Part shown: one piece after another, positions 42,194 through 51,236 of the stretch
Position numbering within the stretch: position 1 is the stretch's first letter
Layout: each line of letters begins with the position of its first letter
The notes under the pieces: generated by a model
The model's database searches: none
What the model was told of the DNA's origin: nothing
Seen by the model: the letters and a program-made list of their open reading frames with translations, nothing else
Made by a program: the position numbers and the translations under genes
Assembly: GCF_008271805.1 (NCBI RefSeq)
Contig: NZ_VSRY01000103.1
Span: 124,001-188,000, forward strand
Origin: Streptomyces sp. TRM49041
GTDB taxonomy: Bacteria > Actinomycetota > Actinomycetes > Streptomycetales > Streptomycetaceae
DNA length: 64,000 nucleotides
Reading direction: 5' to 3'

Positions 42194-43090
42194 TCAGCAG
42201 GCGCCCGGCGACGCCTCCGCGCCCGGCAGGGCATCGGCGGCGCGCCTGAGGGCCTCGCGGGTCATGGCGGCGCCTCGGCCGGTGGCCGCGACGAAGGCGG
42301 CGACGGGGGCGGGCAGTGAGGGCCCCGGCGGGGCCGCGCCGTGGCGGCAGGGCCCTCCGGGCCGCGTCGGGCGGCCGCAGTCGGGGCACTCCTGTCGCAC
42401 CGGCGCCTCCGGGCGCGGGGCCGGCTTCTTGCGCTTCAGGCGGTCGGCCAGCAAGGCTGCCGGTGCGTAGACCGGGTCGGGCAGGCCCGCCGTCAGGGCC
42501 TCTCGGACCGCCGTCTCGGTCGCGCCGACGGCGAACCACTCCTCCACCAGCGGCCCCAGCTTCGCCATCTCGCCCTCCCCCGCCGCGAGCCTCGGCTCCC
42601 GCCGCCCCAGGGACGTGAGGAGCTGCACCGCTCGCGACGGCGTCGGGGACGGGGAGGGAGGTTCTTGTACCCCGGTCTTTTCGACCGGAGGGAGAGCTCC
42701 CGCGTCTCCGGCGTCCGGGTTTCCGGGGGCCGGTTCCCGGACGGGGGGCGGGGCAGCCGGCGCCGCGGGCGCCGTGGGCGCCGCGGGGGAATCTTCGAAC
42801 GGGGTGTCGTACACGTCGTACGTCGTCAACCAGTAACCCGTACGGGGGTCTTGGTACGACTCCCTGCGCAGGTACCCGGCGGCCTCCAGCTCGTGGAGTG
42901 CCCTGCCGATGCGCGTACGGCCCTCACGTCGGCGTTTGGCCAGGGTGCGGATGTCTACGCAGGCCGCCTCGGGGAGGCTCAGGAGGTACACGAGAACTCC
43001 GGCGGCCACGAACGAGATGTTCGGGTCACGGAGGAGTTCGTTGCCGACCGTGGTGAAGTTACGCGTGCGCGTTGTACGGTGGATTCGCAT
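42194..43090 (-). CDS. Helix-turn-helix domain protein (Streptomyces accessory family)
   Basis: A 298-residue protein. The N-terminal half is a winged helix resembling replication-initiation/phage-type regulators (NFTTVGNELLRDPNISFVAA, then RTRIGRALHELEAAGYL). A Pro/Ala-rich linker (about 125-175) leads to a C-terminal helical region with a zinc-ribbon-like ECPDCGRPTRPGGPCRHG. Homologous proteins are very common in Streptomyces, often on mobile or accessory segments; no function is assigned. AGGAGA lies 11 nt before the ATG at 43090. Confidence 0.75.
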   Translation of the reverse strand: MRIHRTTRTRNFTTVGNELLRDPNISFVAAGVLVYLLSLPEAACVDIRTLAKRRREGRTRIGRALHELEAAGYLRRESYQDPRTGYWLTTYDVYDTPFEDSPAAPTAPAAPAAPPPVREPAPGNPDAGDAGALPPVEKTGVQEPPSPSPTPSRAVQLLTSLGRREPRLAAGEGEMAKLGPLVEEWFAVGATETAVREALTAGLPDPVYAPAALLADRLKRKKPAPRPEAPVRQECPDCGRPTRPGGPCRHGAAPPGPSLPAPVAAFVAATGRGAAMTREALRRAADALPGAEASPGAC

Positions 43091-43313
43091 CCGGAGGCGT
43101 TTCTCCTGGTGTCTGGCCCTCGGGTGTTGGCGCACCGCGGGGGCTTTCTCTTTGGCGCTATGACGCCATGACGCTTTGCTGACGTGACTCTATCCGCACG
43201 TTCCTTTGTTCACGCAAGCCAACTCCATTTAGTCATACGAACGTTGAGCGACCGGCCGCCGGAAACCAGACCCCCGGCCCCACCTGCTGTTTTCCGGCCC
43301 CACCCACACGAAA

Positions 43314-43340
43314 GGGCGGCCACCGGACCGGTGGCCGCCC
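43314..43340. terminator. Hairpin terminator for the chitinase gene
   Basis: 13-bp perfect arms (43314-43326 and 43328-43340; GGGCGGCCACCGG and complement) with a single-base loop, 41 bp beyond the chitinase stop. Confidence 0.75.
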
Positions 43341-43380
43341 TCCGTGCATATGCCTAATTCACTCCTGTGAGTGAGCGCTT

Positions 43381-44277
43381 TCAGCAGTACAGATTCCCGC
43401 CCGGCGAGACGCCGAGGATCTGGGTGAACTGCTGGTACTTGCTCACGCGGCTCTGGACCTGCGCCGGGTTCCTGCCGTCGCACTCCAGGGCGCCGTTGAT
43501 CGCGCGGATCGTGTGGCCGAAGCCGGCGCCGGTGACCATCGCGTTGTGGGCGGTCATCGTGCCGGGGCCGTTCTGGGTGTTCCAGTACCAGAGGGCCGTC
43601 TTCCAGGCGACCGCCGCCTCGCGCTCCACGCGGTACGGGTTGTTCAGGAGGTCGATACCGAGCGCGTCGCCCGCCGCCTTGTAGTTGAAGTTCCAGCTGA
43701 GCTGGATCGGGCCACGGCCGTAGTACGCGGCCTGGCCGGCCGGGCAGCCGTACGGCTGGTTCCGGTCGCAGTAGTACGGGTAGTTGGCGGTGTTCTGCTC
43801 CACGACATGGACCAGACCGCCCGTCTCATGGCCGACGTTGGCCAGGAAGGCCGCGGCCTCCTGCCTTTTCACCGTGTCGCCGCCGGTCGTGGCGAACGCC
43901 GGGTACGCGCCGAGCGCCGCCTTCAGGCCGCTGTACGTGTAGAAGGGGTTCCTGTTCGGGAACATCTGGTTGAACTGCGCCTCGGACACCACGAATCCGG
44001 ACGGGTCCGGGTTCGTCGGGCCGGGGTCGGGGGTTCCGGAGCCGCAGGTTCCCTGGTCCGCCCAGACGTCCGCCGCACCGGGGCGTTCGTTCTGGGTCCA
44101 CCACTTCGCCTGCCAGTTGTGGCCGTTGTAGGAGGCCGTGTTGCCGCCCCAGTAGACGGCGGACGAGCTCCACGGGGCCGCGCATTCGGCGGCGGTCGCG
44201 GTTGCGGCCGGGAGGAGGGCGGTGAGGCCGATCGCCATGGCGAACGCGGCCAGGAGGGCACCGAAGCGTCGTGACAC
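43381..44277 (-). CDS. Secreted family 19 chitinase with N-terminal chitin-binding domain
   Basis: A 298-residue exported chitinase. A signal peptide (residues about 1-29, ending AATATAAE) is followed by a family 5/12 carbohydrate-binding module (about 30-75, YWGGNTASYNGHNWQAKWW) and a Pro/Gly linker, then a GH19 catalytic domain (about 95-298) with FLANVGHETGG holding the catalytic Glu and YYGRGPIQLSWNFNY. This is the ChiC-like domain order. GTG 44277 follows AAGGAG by 8 nt. Two dre-like DasR sites upstream (44319-44350) suggest induction by chitin-derived N-acetylglucosamine. Confidence 0.94.
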   Translation of the reverse strand: MSRRFGALLAAFAMAIGLTALLPAATATAAECAAPWSSSAVYWGGNTASYNGHNWQAKWWTQNERPGAADVWADQGTCGSGTPDPGPTNPDPSGFVVSEAQFNQMFPNRNPFYTYSGLKAALGAYPAFATTGGDTVKRQEAAAFLANVGHETGGLVHVVEQNTANYPYYCDRNQPYGCPAGQAAYYGRGPIQLSWNFNYKAAGDALGIDLLNNPYRVEREAAVAWKTALWYWNTQNGPGTMTAHNAMVTGAGFGHTIRAINGALECDGRNPAQVQSRVSKYQQFTQILGVSPGGNLYC

Positions 44278-44318
44278 GTCATCACTCCTTCGCGTGGGAA
44301 TGGCGGTCACTCCACCGC

Positions 44319-44350
44319 ACTGGTATGGACCTGTCAAGGGGTCTAGACCA
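44319..44350. promoter_or_regulatory. Two dre-like DasR sites upstream of the chitinase
   Basis: ACTGGTATGGACCTGT (44319-44334) and GGGTCTAGACCA (44339-44350) match the DasR-responsive element core TGGTCTAGACCA, the second at 11 of 12 positions. They are 18 bp apart and 42-73 bp before the start. The remaining gap to 44772 holds the small open frame at 44583 and the amidase terminator, with nothing else recognised. Confidence 0.65.
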
Positions 44351-44705
44351 GCCATGGATACCGGATCCGCCCCCTCCGGCCACGGGTCTGCCGACCGACC
44401 ACATGACGAGCTGAACCCGCACGGCTGTGCTCGCGGGCGCAGGCAATCTGTCACCGTCGAGAAGCCCGGCGAGTACGCCACGGACCCGGGCCCTGACCGG
44501 GGCGTCTCACGTCCCGGCCGTCCCACGTTGTCCCGGACCCCGCCGCGGGACACCCCGGGGCGTGGATCAGCGCCGATGATGAGTGGCGAACGGCTCCTGG
44601 CAGCACGTCGACAGCCGGGTCGAGTATCCGTACGGCGCCCAGTCCTGGTGGTGGGAGAGCGGCGTCGTGTGAGCACGCGCGGCGAGCACGTCCGCGTACG
44701 GGACG

Positions 44706-44745
44706 GGGCGGCCCCTCGGAGCGCAAGGGCTCCGAGGGGCCGCCC
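44706..44745. terminator. Strong terminator after the amidase gene
   Basis: A perfect 17-bp inverted repeat (arms 44706-44722 and 44729-44745, GGGCGGCCCCTCGGAGC and complement) with a 6-nt loop, 27 bp past the amidase stop codon. Confidence 0.85.
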
Positions 44746-44772
44746 TCCCGTCGTGGAAGGCCGGGTGCGAGC

Positions 44773-45897
44773 TCACGCGAGCAGACGGCTCCAGGTGCGG
44801 GCGTCGACGACGCCGTCGGACGGCAGGCCATGGGACGACTGGAAGGACTCGACCCCGGCCTCGGTACCGGACCCGAAGATCCCGTCGACCGCGGTGGGGA
44901 GGGAGTGGGCCGCCAGCCGGCTCTGCACGGCCTCCACCGCCTGCCCGGTCGCGCCCCGGGCGAGCGGGAGGTTGAGCTGGCTCCAGGTCTGGTTGCCGGC
45001 GATGCCGTCCACGGACGCGCGCACGGTGGTCTGGAAGTCCCGTACGGCGGCCTCGGTGGCGGGCCCGAACCGGCCGTCGGCGACCAGCGCGGCGCCTCTC
45101 GTGCTCAGCAGGTACTGGAGGGTGCGCACCCGCTCCCCGGAGTCGCCGTCGCGGACGACCGGCCACACCGGGGCCGTCGGGTCGCCGCCGACGCGCGCGG
45201 CGACATCCCGGCGGAGCTGGGGCAGGAGCGCGTAGAGGCGGTCACCGGGGCAGGCGGTGTTGTTGAAGTCCCGGTGGCCGTAGATCTGGTAGGCGCGCAG
45301 CCCGTACCGGCGGCAGATCTGCTCGCAGAGGTCGACGAGCGCCGCGTACTGCCGGCTGCGCGGGTTCACGCTGGTGTACGTGCCCTCGTTCTCGATGCCG
45401 ATGGCGACGGTGTTCTGGCCGGTGCAGTGCGCGGACTCGACCATGCGGGTGCCGCCCTGAAGGGTCGACAGGCTGCCGCGGCGGCCCTCCATGATGTGCG
45501 CGCCGCGGCTGACGGTGAAGTGCTGGCCGCTGTCGATCCACCCGGGACGGTTCATGTGGTCGTTCTGGATGGACCGGGCGAGGGCGTAGGCGTGCGCCTG
45601 CGAGTAGTCGGTGGAGTTCGCGGTCGCCGTGTGGTGGACCAGGATCTTGTGCGGGCGGGTGGCCGTGAGCCGGACGGGGCTGCTCGGCGGGCGGGCGCCC
45701 CAGGTCGCGCAGTCGGCGATCACGGGTCCGGCGGCGTGGGCACGGCCGGCGGTGCCGAGCGGGGACAGCGCGGCGGCACCGACGACGAGCGCGCCGGAGA
45801 GGAGGGAACGGCGGCTCGGGTGACGGTGGCTGTGGCTGTGGCGGTGGCTGTGGCTGTGGCTGTGGCTGTGGCCCCAGGACGCATCGATGGATACCAA
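44773..45897 (-). CDS. Tat-exported PGRP-type N-acetylmuramoyl-L-alanine amidase with two peptidoglycan-binding domains
   Basis: A 374-residue secreted cell-wall amidase. A His-Ser repeat leader (HSHSHSHRHSHSHRH, residues about 10-25) precedes a twin-arginine signal (PSRRSLLSGALVVGAA). The PGRP/amidase_2 domain spans about 60-215 with zinc ligands in LVHHTATANST and YGHRDFNNTACPGD. Two peptidoglycan-binding type 1 repeats follow (about 245-305 and 315-372), each ending in a TWSQL/TWSRL motif. The start is TTG 45897, supported by GGAGAG 4 nt upstream. A His-rich run before a Tat signal is unusual. Confidence 0.9.
   Translation of the reverse strand: MVSIDASWGHSHSHSHSHRHSHSHRHPSRRSLLSGALVVGAAALSPLGTAGRAHAAGPVIADCATWGARPPSSPVRLTATRPHKILVHHTATANSTDYSQAHAYALARSIQNDHMNRPGWIDSGQHFTVSRGAHIMEGRRGSLSTLQGGTRMVESAHCTGQNTVAIGIENEGTYTSVNPRSRQYAALVDLCEQICRRYGLRAYQIYGHRDFNNTACPGDRLYALLPQLRRDVAARVGGDPTAPVWPVVRDGDSGERVRTLQYLLSTRGAALVADGRFGPATEAAVRDFQTTVRASVDGIAGNQTWSQLNLPLARGATGQAVEAVQSRLAAHSLPTAVDGIFGSGTEAGVESFQSSHGLPSDGVVDARTWSRLLA
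45822..45872. repeat. GTGGCT hexamer repeat encoding His-Ser leader
   Basis: The hexamer GTGGCT (with GCGGTG variants) recurs about eight times within the amidase gene. Each unit encodes Ser-His on the minus strand. Confidence 0.8.
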
Positions 45898-46143
45898 GGG
45901 TCTCTCCAGACGGAGGAGTAGGCGGGGTGTTCGGACGACGCGATCGCCCTCTCACTCTGCACGGCACCCCGCCCTCCCTCCAGTCATCGCCGTCCCGGGG
46001 ATACGCCATCCGCGTGGCGGAACGCCATGGGAAGAGGGCTGGTGACTGTTCGTCAGAGTCCGCACACGGCCGGTTTCGGCGCCCTAGAATGCCCATCACG
46101 TCGGCCAGGGGGCCGGAACAGGGGACGACGCGGGGACTGTCTG

Positions 46144-47034
46144 TTGAACGACCAAGCCCAGCACACGTCGGCGGGACCCGGCGGCGAGGACGAGCGCCAC
46201 GCGCGGACCCGGCTGCTCGCGGAGATGCGGCGGATCAAGGACGCCTCGGGGCTGAGCTTCGGCCGCCTCGCCGACCGTACGCACTACAGCCGCTCGTCGT
46301 GGGAACGGTTCCTCAACGGCAAGCAGCTGCCGACCGCCGTCGCGGTGGAACAGCTGGCGGAGGTGGCACAGGAGGACCCGGAGCCGCTGCTGTCCCTGTT
46401 GAAACGTATCGGCGCAGCGCCCGCCCCCCAGGAGCCACGCGGCGCGGCCCGACCGCCCGCGGACCCGTGTGCGGAGCCGCCCCCGATCGAGCCCCACCGC
46501 CGGCTGCGGCGGCTGGCCGTACTCGGCTATGTCGCCGCGGGCGCGCTCCTGGGCTCGGTCGCCACCGGTCTGGTGCTCACCATGTCCGCCGACACCACCG
46601 CCGCGCCCGGCATCCGGACCGCCGCCGGCCAGGGCGCTGACCACGGCGCCCCGGCCTCGTCACCCACGGTGAAGGTGGACGTGGGCTGCCGTGGGGACAC
46701 CTGCCTGCGACGCGACCCGCAGGCCATGGACTGCCAGTGGGACGCGGTCACCGCGCACGACACCTGGCTGCGCGGGATGCACATCCAGCTCCGCTACAGC
46801 GCGGCCTGCCAGGCGGTGTGGGGCCGTATCGAGAACGGCACGGTCGGCGACACCGTACGCATCAAGGGGCGGACGGGCCTGGAGCTGGAGGCGCGCATCC
46901 GGATCGACCGGGACACGTACACCAGGATGCTCGCAGTGAGCGCGGACGCCCCGCCCCGCACGGTCACGGTCTGCGGGGCGATCCCGAGCCAGCAGCAGCT
47001 GGAGTGCTCCCCGCACCGCGCGGTCCAGCCGTGA
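46144..47034 (+). CDS. XRE-family membrane protein with DUF2690 domain
   Basis: A 296-residue single-pass protein. An N-terminal cytoplasmic helix-turn-helix (about residues 22-75, SGLSFGRLADRTHYSRSSW) is followed by a Pro-rich linker, a membrane helix (about 125-147) and an extracytoplasmic DUF2690 domain (about 180-290) with paired Cys residues (VGCRGDTCLRRDP, DCQWDA, SAACQAVW). The topology is that of a transmembrane sensor-regulator. The start is TTG 46144 with a weak GGGGA; other starts further in are possible. It is convergent with purA. Confidence 0.78.
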   Translation: MNDQAQHTSAGPGGEDERHARTRLLAEMRRIKDASGLSFGRLADRTHYSRSSWERFLNGKQLPTAVAVEQLAEVAQEDPEPLLSLLKRIGAAPAPQEPRGAARPPADPCAEPPPIEPHRRLRRLAVLGYVAAGALLGSVATGLVLTMSADTTAAPGIRTAAGQGADHGAPASSPTVKVDVGCRGDTCLRRDPQAMDCQWDAVTAHDTWLRGMHIQLRYSAACQAVWGRIENGTVGDTVRIKGRTGLELEARIRIDRDTYTRMLAVSADAPPRTVTVCGAIPSQQQLECSPHRAVQP

Positions 47035-47082
47035 GGAGGCCGGCCGAGCGGTACGGGAAGCGAAGGGAGAGCCGTCGCCCTC

Positions 47083-48366
47083 CTACAGGAACGAGTTGAT
47101 CTCGATCGTCTCGGTGCGGCCGGGGCCGACGCCGATGGCGGAGATCGGGGCTCCCGACATGTCCTCCAGGGCCTTCACATACGCCTGCGCGTTCTTCGGC
47201 AGGTCGGAGAAGGTCTTGGCCTTGGAGATGTCCTCGGACCAGCCCGGCAGGTACTCGTAGACGGGCTTCGCGTGGTGGAAGTCGGTCTGCGAGTACGGCA
47301 GCTCCTCGACGCGCTTGCCGTCGATCTCGTACGCGACGCAGACGGGGATCTGCTCCCAGCCGGTCAGGACGTCCAGCTTGGTGAGGAAGAAGTCCGTCAG
47401 GCCGTTCACGCGGGTGGCGTAGCGGGCGATGACCGCGTCGAACCAGCCGCAGCGGCGGTCACGGCCGGTGGTGACACCGCGCTCGCCGCCGATGCGCCGC
47501 AGCGCCTCGCCGTCCTCGTCGAACAGCTCCGTCGGGAACGGGCCGGCGCCGACGCGGGTCGTGTACGCCTTGAGGATGCCGATGACCCGGCTGATCTTCG
47601 TCGGGCCGACACCGGCGCCGGTGCAGGCACCGCCGGAGGTCGGGTTGGAGGAGGTAACGAAGGGGTACGTGCCGTGGTCGACGTCGAGGAGCGTGCCCTG
47701 GCCGCCCTCGAAGAGGACGACCTTGCCCTCGTCGATGGCGTCGTTCAGGATGAGCGTGGTGTCCGCGACGTACGGCTTGATCTGCTCCGCGTACTGGAGC
47801 ATCTCCTCCACGATCTTGGCGGAATCGATGGCGCGCCGGTTGTAGAGCTTGGCGAGCAGCTGGTTCTTGACCTCGAGGGCCGCCTCGACCTTCTGGGCGA
47901 GGATCGACTCGTCGTAGAGGTCCTGGACGCGGATACCGACGCGGTTGATCTTGTCGGCGTACGTCGGGCCGATACCGCGACCGGTCGTACCGATCTTCCG
48001 CTTGCCGAGGAACCGTTCCGTCACCTTGTCGAGGGTGACGTTGTACGGAGTGATGAGGTGGGCGTTACCGCTGATCAGGAGCTTCGACGTGTCGACGCCT
48101 CGCTCGTTCAGCCCGCTCAGCTCGGAGAGCAGGACCGCCGGGTCGACGACGACACCGTTCCCGATCACCGGGGTACACCCCGGGGAGAGGATCCCGGAGG
48201 GGAGGAGGTGCAGTGCGTACTTCTGGTCGCCTACGACGACCGTGTGACCGGCGTTGTTGCCACCCTGGTAGCGCACCACATAATCGACGGACCCACCGAG
48301 CAGGTCGGTGGCCTTCCCTTTGCCCTCGTCACCCCACTGAGCACCGAGCAGCACAAGTGCGGGCAC
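47083..48366 (-). CDS. purA: Adenylosuccinate synthetase
   Basis: A 427-residue enzyme joining IMP and aspartate with GTP to give adenylosuccinate, the first step of AMP synthesis. The GTP-binding and catalytic loop [16 protein letters not shown] at the N-terminus, [11 protein letters not shown] and the terminal [11 protein letters not shown] are all intact. Length is standard. The gene starts with GTG and is divergent from the DAG-kinase-like gene; a hairpin lies in the gap between them. Confidence 0.97.
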   Translation of the reverse strand: MPALVLLGAQWGDEGKGKATDLLGGSVDYVVRYQGGNNAGHTVVVGDQKYALHLLPSGILSPGCTPVIGNGVVVDPAVLLSELSGLNERGVDTSKLLISGNAHLITPYNVTLDKVTERFLGKRKIGTTGRGIGPTYADKINRVGIRVQDLYDESILAQKVEAALEVKNQLLAKLYNRRAIDSAKIVEEMLQYAEQIKPYVADTTLILNDAIDEGKVVLFEGGQGTLLDVDHGTYPFVTSSNPTSGGACTGAGVGPTKISRVIGILKAYTTRVGAGPFPTELFDEDGEALRRIGGERGVTTGRDRRCGWFDAVIARYATRVNGLTDFFLTKLDVLTGWEQIPVCVAYEIDGKRVEELPYSQTDFHHAKPVYEYLPGWSEDISKAKTFSDLPKNAQAYVKALEDMSGAPISAIGVGPGRTETIEINSFL

Positions 48367-48476
48367 AGGCGTACACCCCTTCCGGGCGGGGCATGTCCAA
48401 GGCCAGGGGCGGAAAATGTCGTACGGCGGTGTACGACAGCAGCCTGAGCCTTTGGACCGGTGCCCCGGTATAGACG

Positions 48477-48506
48477 AAGCCCCTGGCGCAATAGCGCAAG
48501 GGGCTC
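48477..48506. promoter_or_regulatory. Hairpin in the purA / DAG-kinase-like intergenic gap
   Basis: AGCCCCT pairs with AGGGGCT around an inner GCGC-AATA-GCGC stem. It lies about 35 bp before the 48540 gene, so it would be in that gene's 5' leader, or in DNA upstream of purA. Purpose unknown; it is not a tRNA. Confidence 0.4.
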
Positions 48507-48539
48507 TTGCACAAAGATGCTACCCGAGGAAGGACCGAG

Positions 48540-49394
48540 GTGTCGGCTCCCGACCAGCTCCTGGTGGTCATCGACCCGGTCGCGCGCCGCAGCGACGGCG
48601 AATCCGTACGGATCGCGAAGGACGTGCTGTGCGGCGGGGCAGCGGCGAAAGTGTGTCTGCCCGACACCCCGGAGGAGTTCGAACGGGCTCTGGCGCGGCG
48701 GGGCGCCCGGCGGCCCGTCGTGATCGGTGACGACCGGGCGCTGGTGCGTGCCGTGGAGCTGCTGCACCGGGGCGGCCGGCTGGGGGACGGCGCCCTGTCG
48801 CTGGTGCCGGTCGGGCCGCGCGGGACGGTGGCCCTGGCCGCGTCGCTGGGGGCTCCGCTGGCCACGGTGACCGCGGCGCGGGTGGTGCTGGACGGGGTGG
48901 AGCGGCGGCTCGACCTGCTGGTGGACGACGGGGGCGGGGTCGTCGTGGGCGGCCTGAGCATCCCGGACGGCCCGCGCCCGCCGCCGGCGTCGCCGCCGAT
49001 GGCCCCGGCGCCCTCGGTTTGGGGCACGTGCCGGTCGCTGGTGCGCACCCTGGTGGGTCCGGCGGTGCCGCATGTGCGGGTGCCGCACATGCGGGGTCAC
49101 CGGCTGCGGGTGGAGGTCGACGGGCGGCTACTGAGCGATGTGGACGACCCGGTGGAGGGCGTCACGGTCGCCTCCCGGGACGGCGCCGCGGAGGTCGTGG
49201 TGCACCCCAGGGCGGCGGGACCGCTGCGCTCGGCGGCGCGCACGGTCACGGTGTCCGGCCCGTCGGGCACGGGCTTCCGCTACTGCGCGGACACCCGGAT
49301 CAGCGGCCCGGTCCGCACGCGCACATGGACGGTCCGCCCGTCGTCCTGGTCACTGCTGGTACCGGCCCCGGCGCTGTCCACGGACGGCGCGTAG
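48540..49394 (+). CDS. Diacylglycerol kinase catalytic domain-like protein, degenerate
   Basis: A 284-residue protein with the fold pattern of the DAGK/sphingosine kinase family: VVIDPVARRS at the N-terminus, a Rossmann-like half and a C-terminal beta-sandwich (LRVEVDGRLLSDVDDPVEG onwards). The glycine-rich nucleotide loop GGDGT of active kinases is replaced by VVIGDDRALVRAV, so ATP binding is doubtful. AGGAAGGA lies 6 nt before the GTG start. Divergent from purA. A role in lipid or nucleotide binding rather than catalysis is inference. Confidence 0.72.
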   Translation: MSAPDQLLVVIDPVARRSDGESVRIAKDVLCGGAAAKVCLPDTPEEFERALARRGARRPVVIGDDRALVRAVELLHRGGRLGDGALSLVPVGPRGTVALAASLGAPLATVTAARVVLDGVERRLDLLVDDGGGVVVGGLSIPDGPRPPPASPPMAPAPSVWGTCRSLVRTLVGPAVPHVRVPHMRGHRLRVEVDGRLLSDVDDPVEGVTVASRDGAAEVVVHPRAAGPLRSAARTVTVSGPSGTGFRYCADTRISGPVRTRTWTVRPSSWSLLVPAPALSTDGA

Positions 49395-49399
49395 GTCGC

Positions 49400-49424
49400 G
49401 CCCGTCCTCAGTCGCCGGACGGGC
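49400..49424. terminator. Bidirectional hairpin between convergent genes
   Basis: GCCCGTCC (49400-49407) pairs with GGACGGGC (49417-49424) over 9 nt, in the 45-bp gap between the DAG-kinase-like gene and the small membrane protein gene. Confidence 0.6.
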
Positions 49425-49439
49425 TCGACCGGACACGAC

Positions 49440-49664
49440 CTACGCCGTGTCCCCCGGCGGCCGGGCAGGCTCGTCGTCGCGGTCGGGAACCATCAGCCAG
49501 GTCCCGCCGCTGATCATCCCGAGCGCGGAGAGCCCGAGCGGGATACGCCACAGCCTGGTGGGTTCCGTCCATGACTGGGGTGCACCGAAGGTCATCCAGA
49601 GGGCGAGGACGATGCCGGCAAGAACCACGGCGACGCCCGCGACGCGTCGTAAAACGTAAGGCAT
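49440..49664 (-). CDS. Small two-helix membrane protein
   Basis: A 74-residue hypothetical protein with two membrane helices (about residues 8-27 and 40-58), a conserved-looking WTEPTRLWRIPLGLS loop and an acidic tail. No recognised family. It lies 43 bp after the regulator gene at 49708 on the same strand, so the two may be cotranscribed. Confidence 0.55.
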   Translation of the reverse strand: MPYVLRRVAGVAVVLAGIVLALWMTFGAPQSWTEPTRLWRIPLGLSALGMISGGTWLMVPDRDDEPARPPGDTA

Positions 49665-49707
49665 CGGGCCATCATCTCGTACGGCTCGTCCATGATCCAG
49701 TGAGAGA

Positions 49708-50202
49708 TCAGCCGGACTTGTGCTCCCGCCAGCGGATCATGATCTGGAGCATCTCCTTGTGGAGGAACTCGAAGAACTCCGCAGTCTCCGCGACCCGCGC
49801 GCCCGCCGCCGTGTCCGGGCCCAGCGTTTCGGCGCCCTCGCGGAGAGTCTTCTCCCAGCGGGCGAGGACCTGGTCGCGGCGGGTGAAGATCTCGTACCAC
49901 ATCTCGTCGTGGAGGACGTACCGCTCGCGGCGGGAGCCCGGGTCGCGCTCGCGGCCGATCATGTTCACCTGCGACAGATAGCGCACGGCGCCCGACACGG
50001 CGGCCGGGCTGACCCTCAGCCGCTCGCCCAGCTCGGCGGCGGTCATCGACGCCTGCTCGGAGACCAGCAGGGCGGCGAAGACCCTGGACGCCATGCGCTG
50101 CATCCCGGCCTGCGTCAGCTCGCCCGCGAAGCGCTCCACGAAGCGGCTCACCGCTTCCTCGTCGCTTTCCCGCACCCCTATGGCCTGGTCGTCCTTCCCC
50201 AT
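49708..50202 (-). CDS. GbsR/MarR family transcriptional regulator
   Basis: A 164-residue winged-helix regulator of the GbsR/MarR type: FAGELTQAGMQRMASRVFAALL, recognition region TAAELGERLRVSPAAVSGAV and wing RERDPGSRRERYVLHDEMW. A long C-terminal helix with HKEMLQIMIRWRE provides dimerisation. The gene is divergent from an ABC exporter operon, and an inverted repeat TTCAC-N6-GTGAA lies between; it is almost surely the local repressor. ATG 50202 follows GGAGA by 10 nt. Confidence 0.9.
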   Translation of the reverse strand: MGKDDQAIGVRESDEEAVSRFVERFAGELTQAGMQRMASRVFAALLVSEQASMTAAELGERLRVSPAAVSGAVRYLSQVNMIGRERDPGSRRERYVLHDEMWYEIFTRRDQVLARWEKTLREGAETLGPDTAAGARVAETAEFFEFLHKEMLQIMIRWREHKSG

Positions 50203-50258
50203 GCGCCCATCGTCTCCCGTCGTCCGCCGCACCGGACGATTTTATACGCTTCCTTAAC

Positions 50259-50274
50259 TTCACAAATTCGTGAA
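50259..50274. promoter_or_regulatory. Operator candidate between regulator and ABC exporter
   Basis: TTCAC-AAATTC-GTGAA, a 5-bp inverted repeat in an AT-rich patch, 20 bp before the ABC ATPase start and close to a TTATAC -10-like hexamer. Confidence 0.5.
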
Positions 50275-50294
50275 ACCAGTCGTAGCGTCGAAGC

Positions 50295-51236
50295 ATGACG
50301 AACGCCATCACCGTCGCCGGACTGCACAAGTCCTTCGGGCGCACCCACGCGCTGGCCGGCCTCGACCTGACCGTCGCGACCGGCGAGGTCCACGGCTTCC
50401 TCGGCCCCAACGGCTCCGGGAAGTCGACCACCATCCGGGTCCTGCTCGGCCTGTTGCGCGCCGACTCCGGCACCGCCCGGCTCCTCGGCAAGGACCCCTG
50501 GCAGGACGCGGTCGAGCTGCACCGCCGCGTCGCCTACGTCCCCGGTGACGTGACGCTGTGGCGGAACCTCTCCGGCGGTGAGGTGATCGACCTGTACGGC
50601 AGGCTCCGCGGCGGCCTGGACAATGCGCGGCGCGCCCAGCTGATCGAGCGGTTCGAGCTGGACCCGACGAAGAAGGGCCGTACGTACTCCAAGGGCAACC
50701 GCCAGAAGGTCGCCCTGGTCGCCGCGCTGGCCTCCGACGTCGACGTACTGATCCTGGACGAGCCGACGAGCGGCCTCGACCCGCTGATGGAGGGCGTCTT
50801 CCAGAGCTGCGTACGCGAGGAGCGCGAGCGCGGGCGGACCGTGCTGCTGTCGTCGCACCTGCTCAGCGAGGTGGAGAGCCTCTGCGACCGGGTCAGCATC
50901 ATCCGCAGGGGCCGCACCGTCGAGTCCGGCTCCCTCGCCGAGCTGCGCCACCTGACCCGTACGAGCGTCGAGGCCGAGCTGGCCGCGCCGCCCAACGGGC
51001 TCACGCAGCTGCCCGGCGTCCACGACCTGGAGGTCGCGGGCCACCGGGTGAGGCTCCAGGTGGACACCGACCGGCTGGACGCGGTCCTTCGCTCGCTCAC
51101 CGAGTCCGGGGTGCGGTCGCTGACCAGCGCACCGCCCACCCTGGAGGAGCTGTTCATGCGGCACTACGAGAACGAGACGGACGAGACGGACGAGACGGGC
51201 ACGGCCCACGAGACGGACGAGGCGGTGGAGCAGTGA
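50295..51236 (+). CDS. ABC exporter ATP-binding protein
   Basis: A 313-residue ABC ATPase of the drug/bacitracin export type. Walker A is [10 protein letters not shown], the signature region reads [16 protein letters not shown] rather than LSGGQ, as is common in this class, and Walker B is [13 protein letters not shown] 75-residue C-terminal accessory domain and a Glu/Thr/Asp-rich tail follow. The stop overlaps the permease GTG by 4 nt. Divergent from the GbsR/MarR regulator. Confidence 0.94.
   Translation: MTNAITVAGLHKSFGRTHALAGLDLTVATGEVHGFLGPNGSGKSTTIRVLLGLLRADSGTARLLGKDPWQDAVELHRRVAYVPGDVTLWRNLSGGEVIDLYGRLRGGLDNARRAQLIERFELDPTKKGRTYSKGNRQKVALVAALASDVDVLILDEPTSGLDPLMEGVFQSCVREERERGRTVLLSSHLLSEVESLCDRVSIIRRGRTVESGSLAELRHLTRTSVEAELAAPPNGLTQLPGVHDLEVAGHRVRLQVDTDRLDAVLRSLTESGVRSLTSAPPTLEELFMRHYENETDETDETGTAHETDEAVEQ

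Noticed and set aside
48477..48506. Possible tRNA or small RNA
   Set aside because: Only a single hairpin; no cloverleaf, anticodon arm or CCA end.
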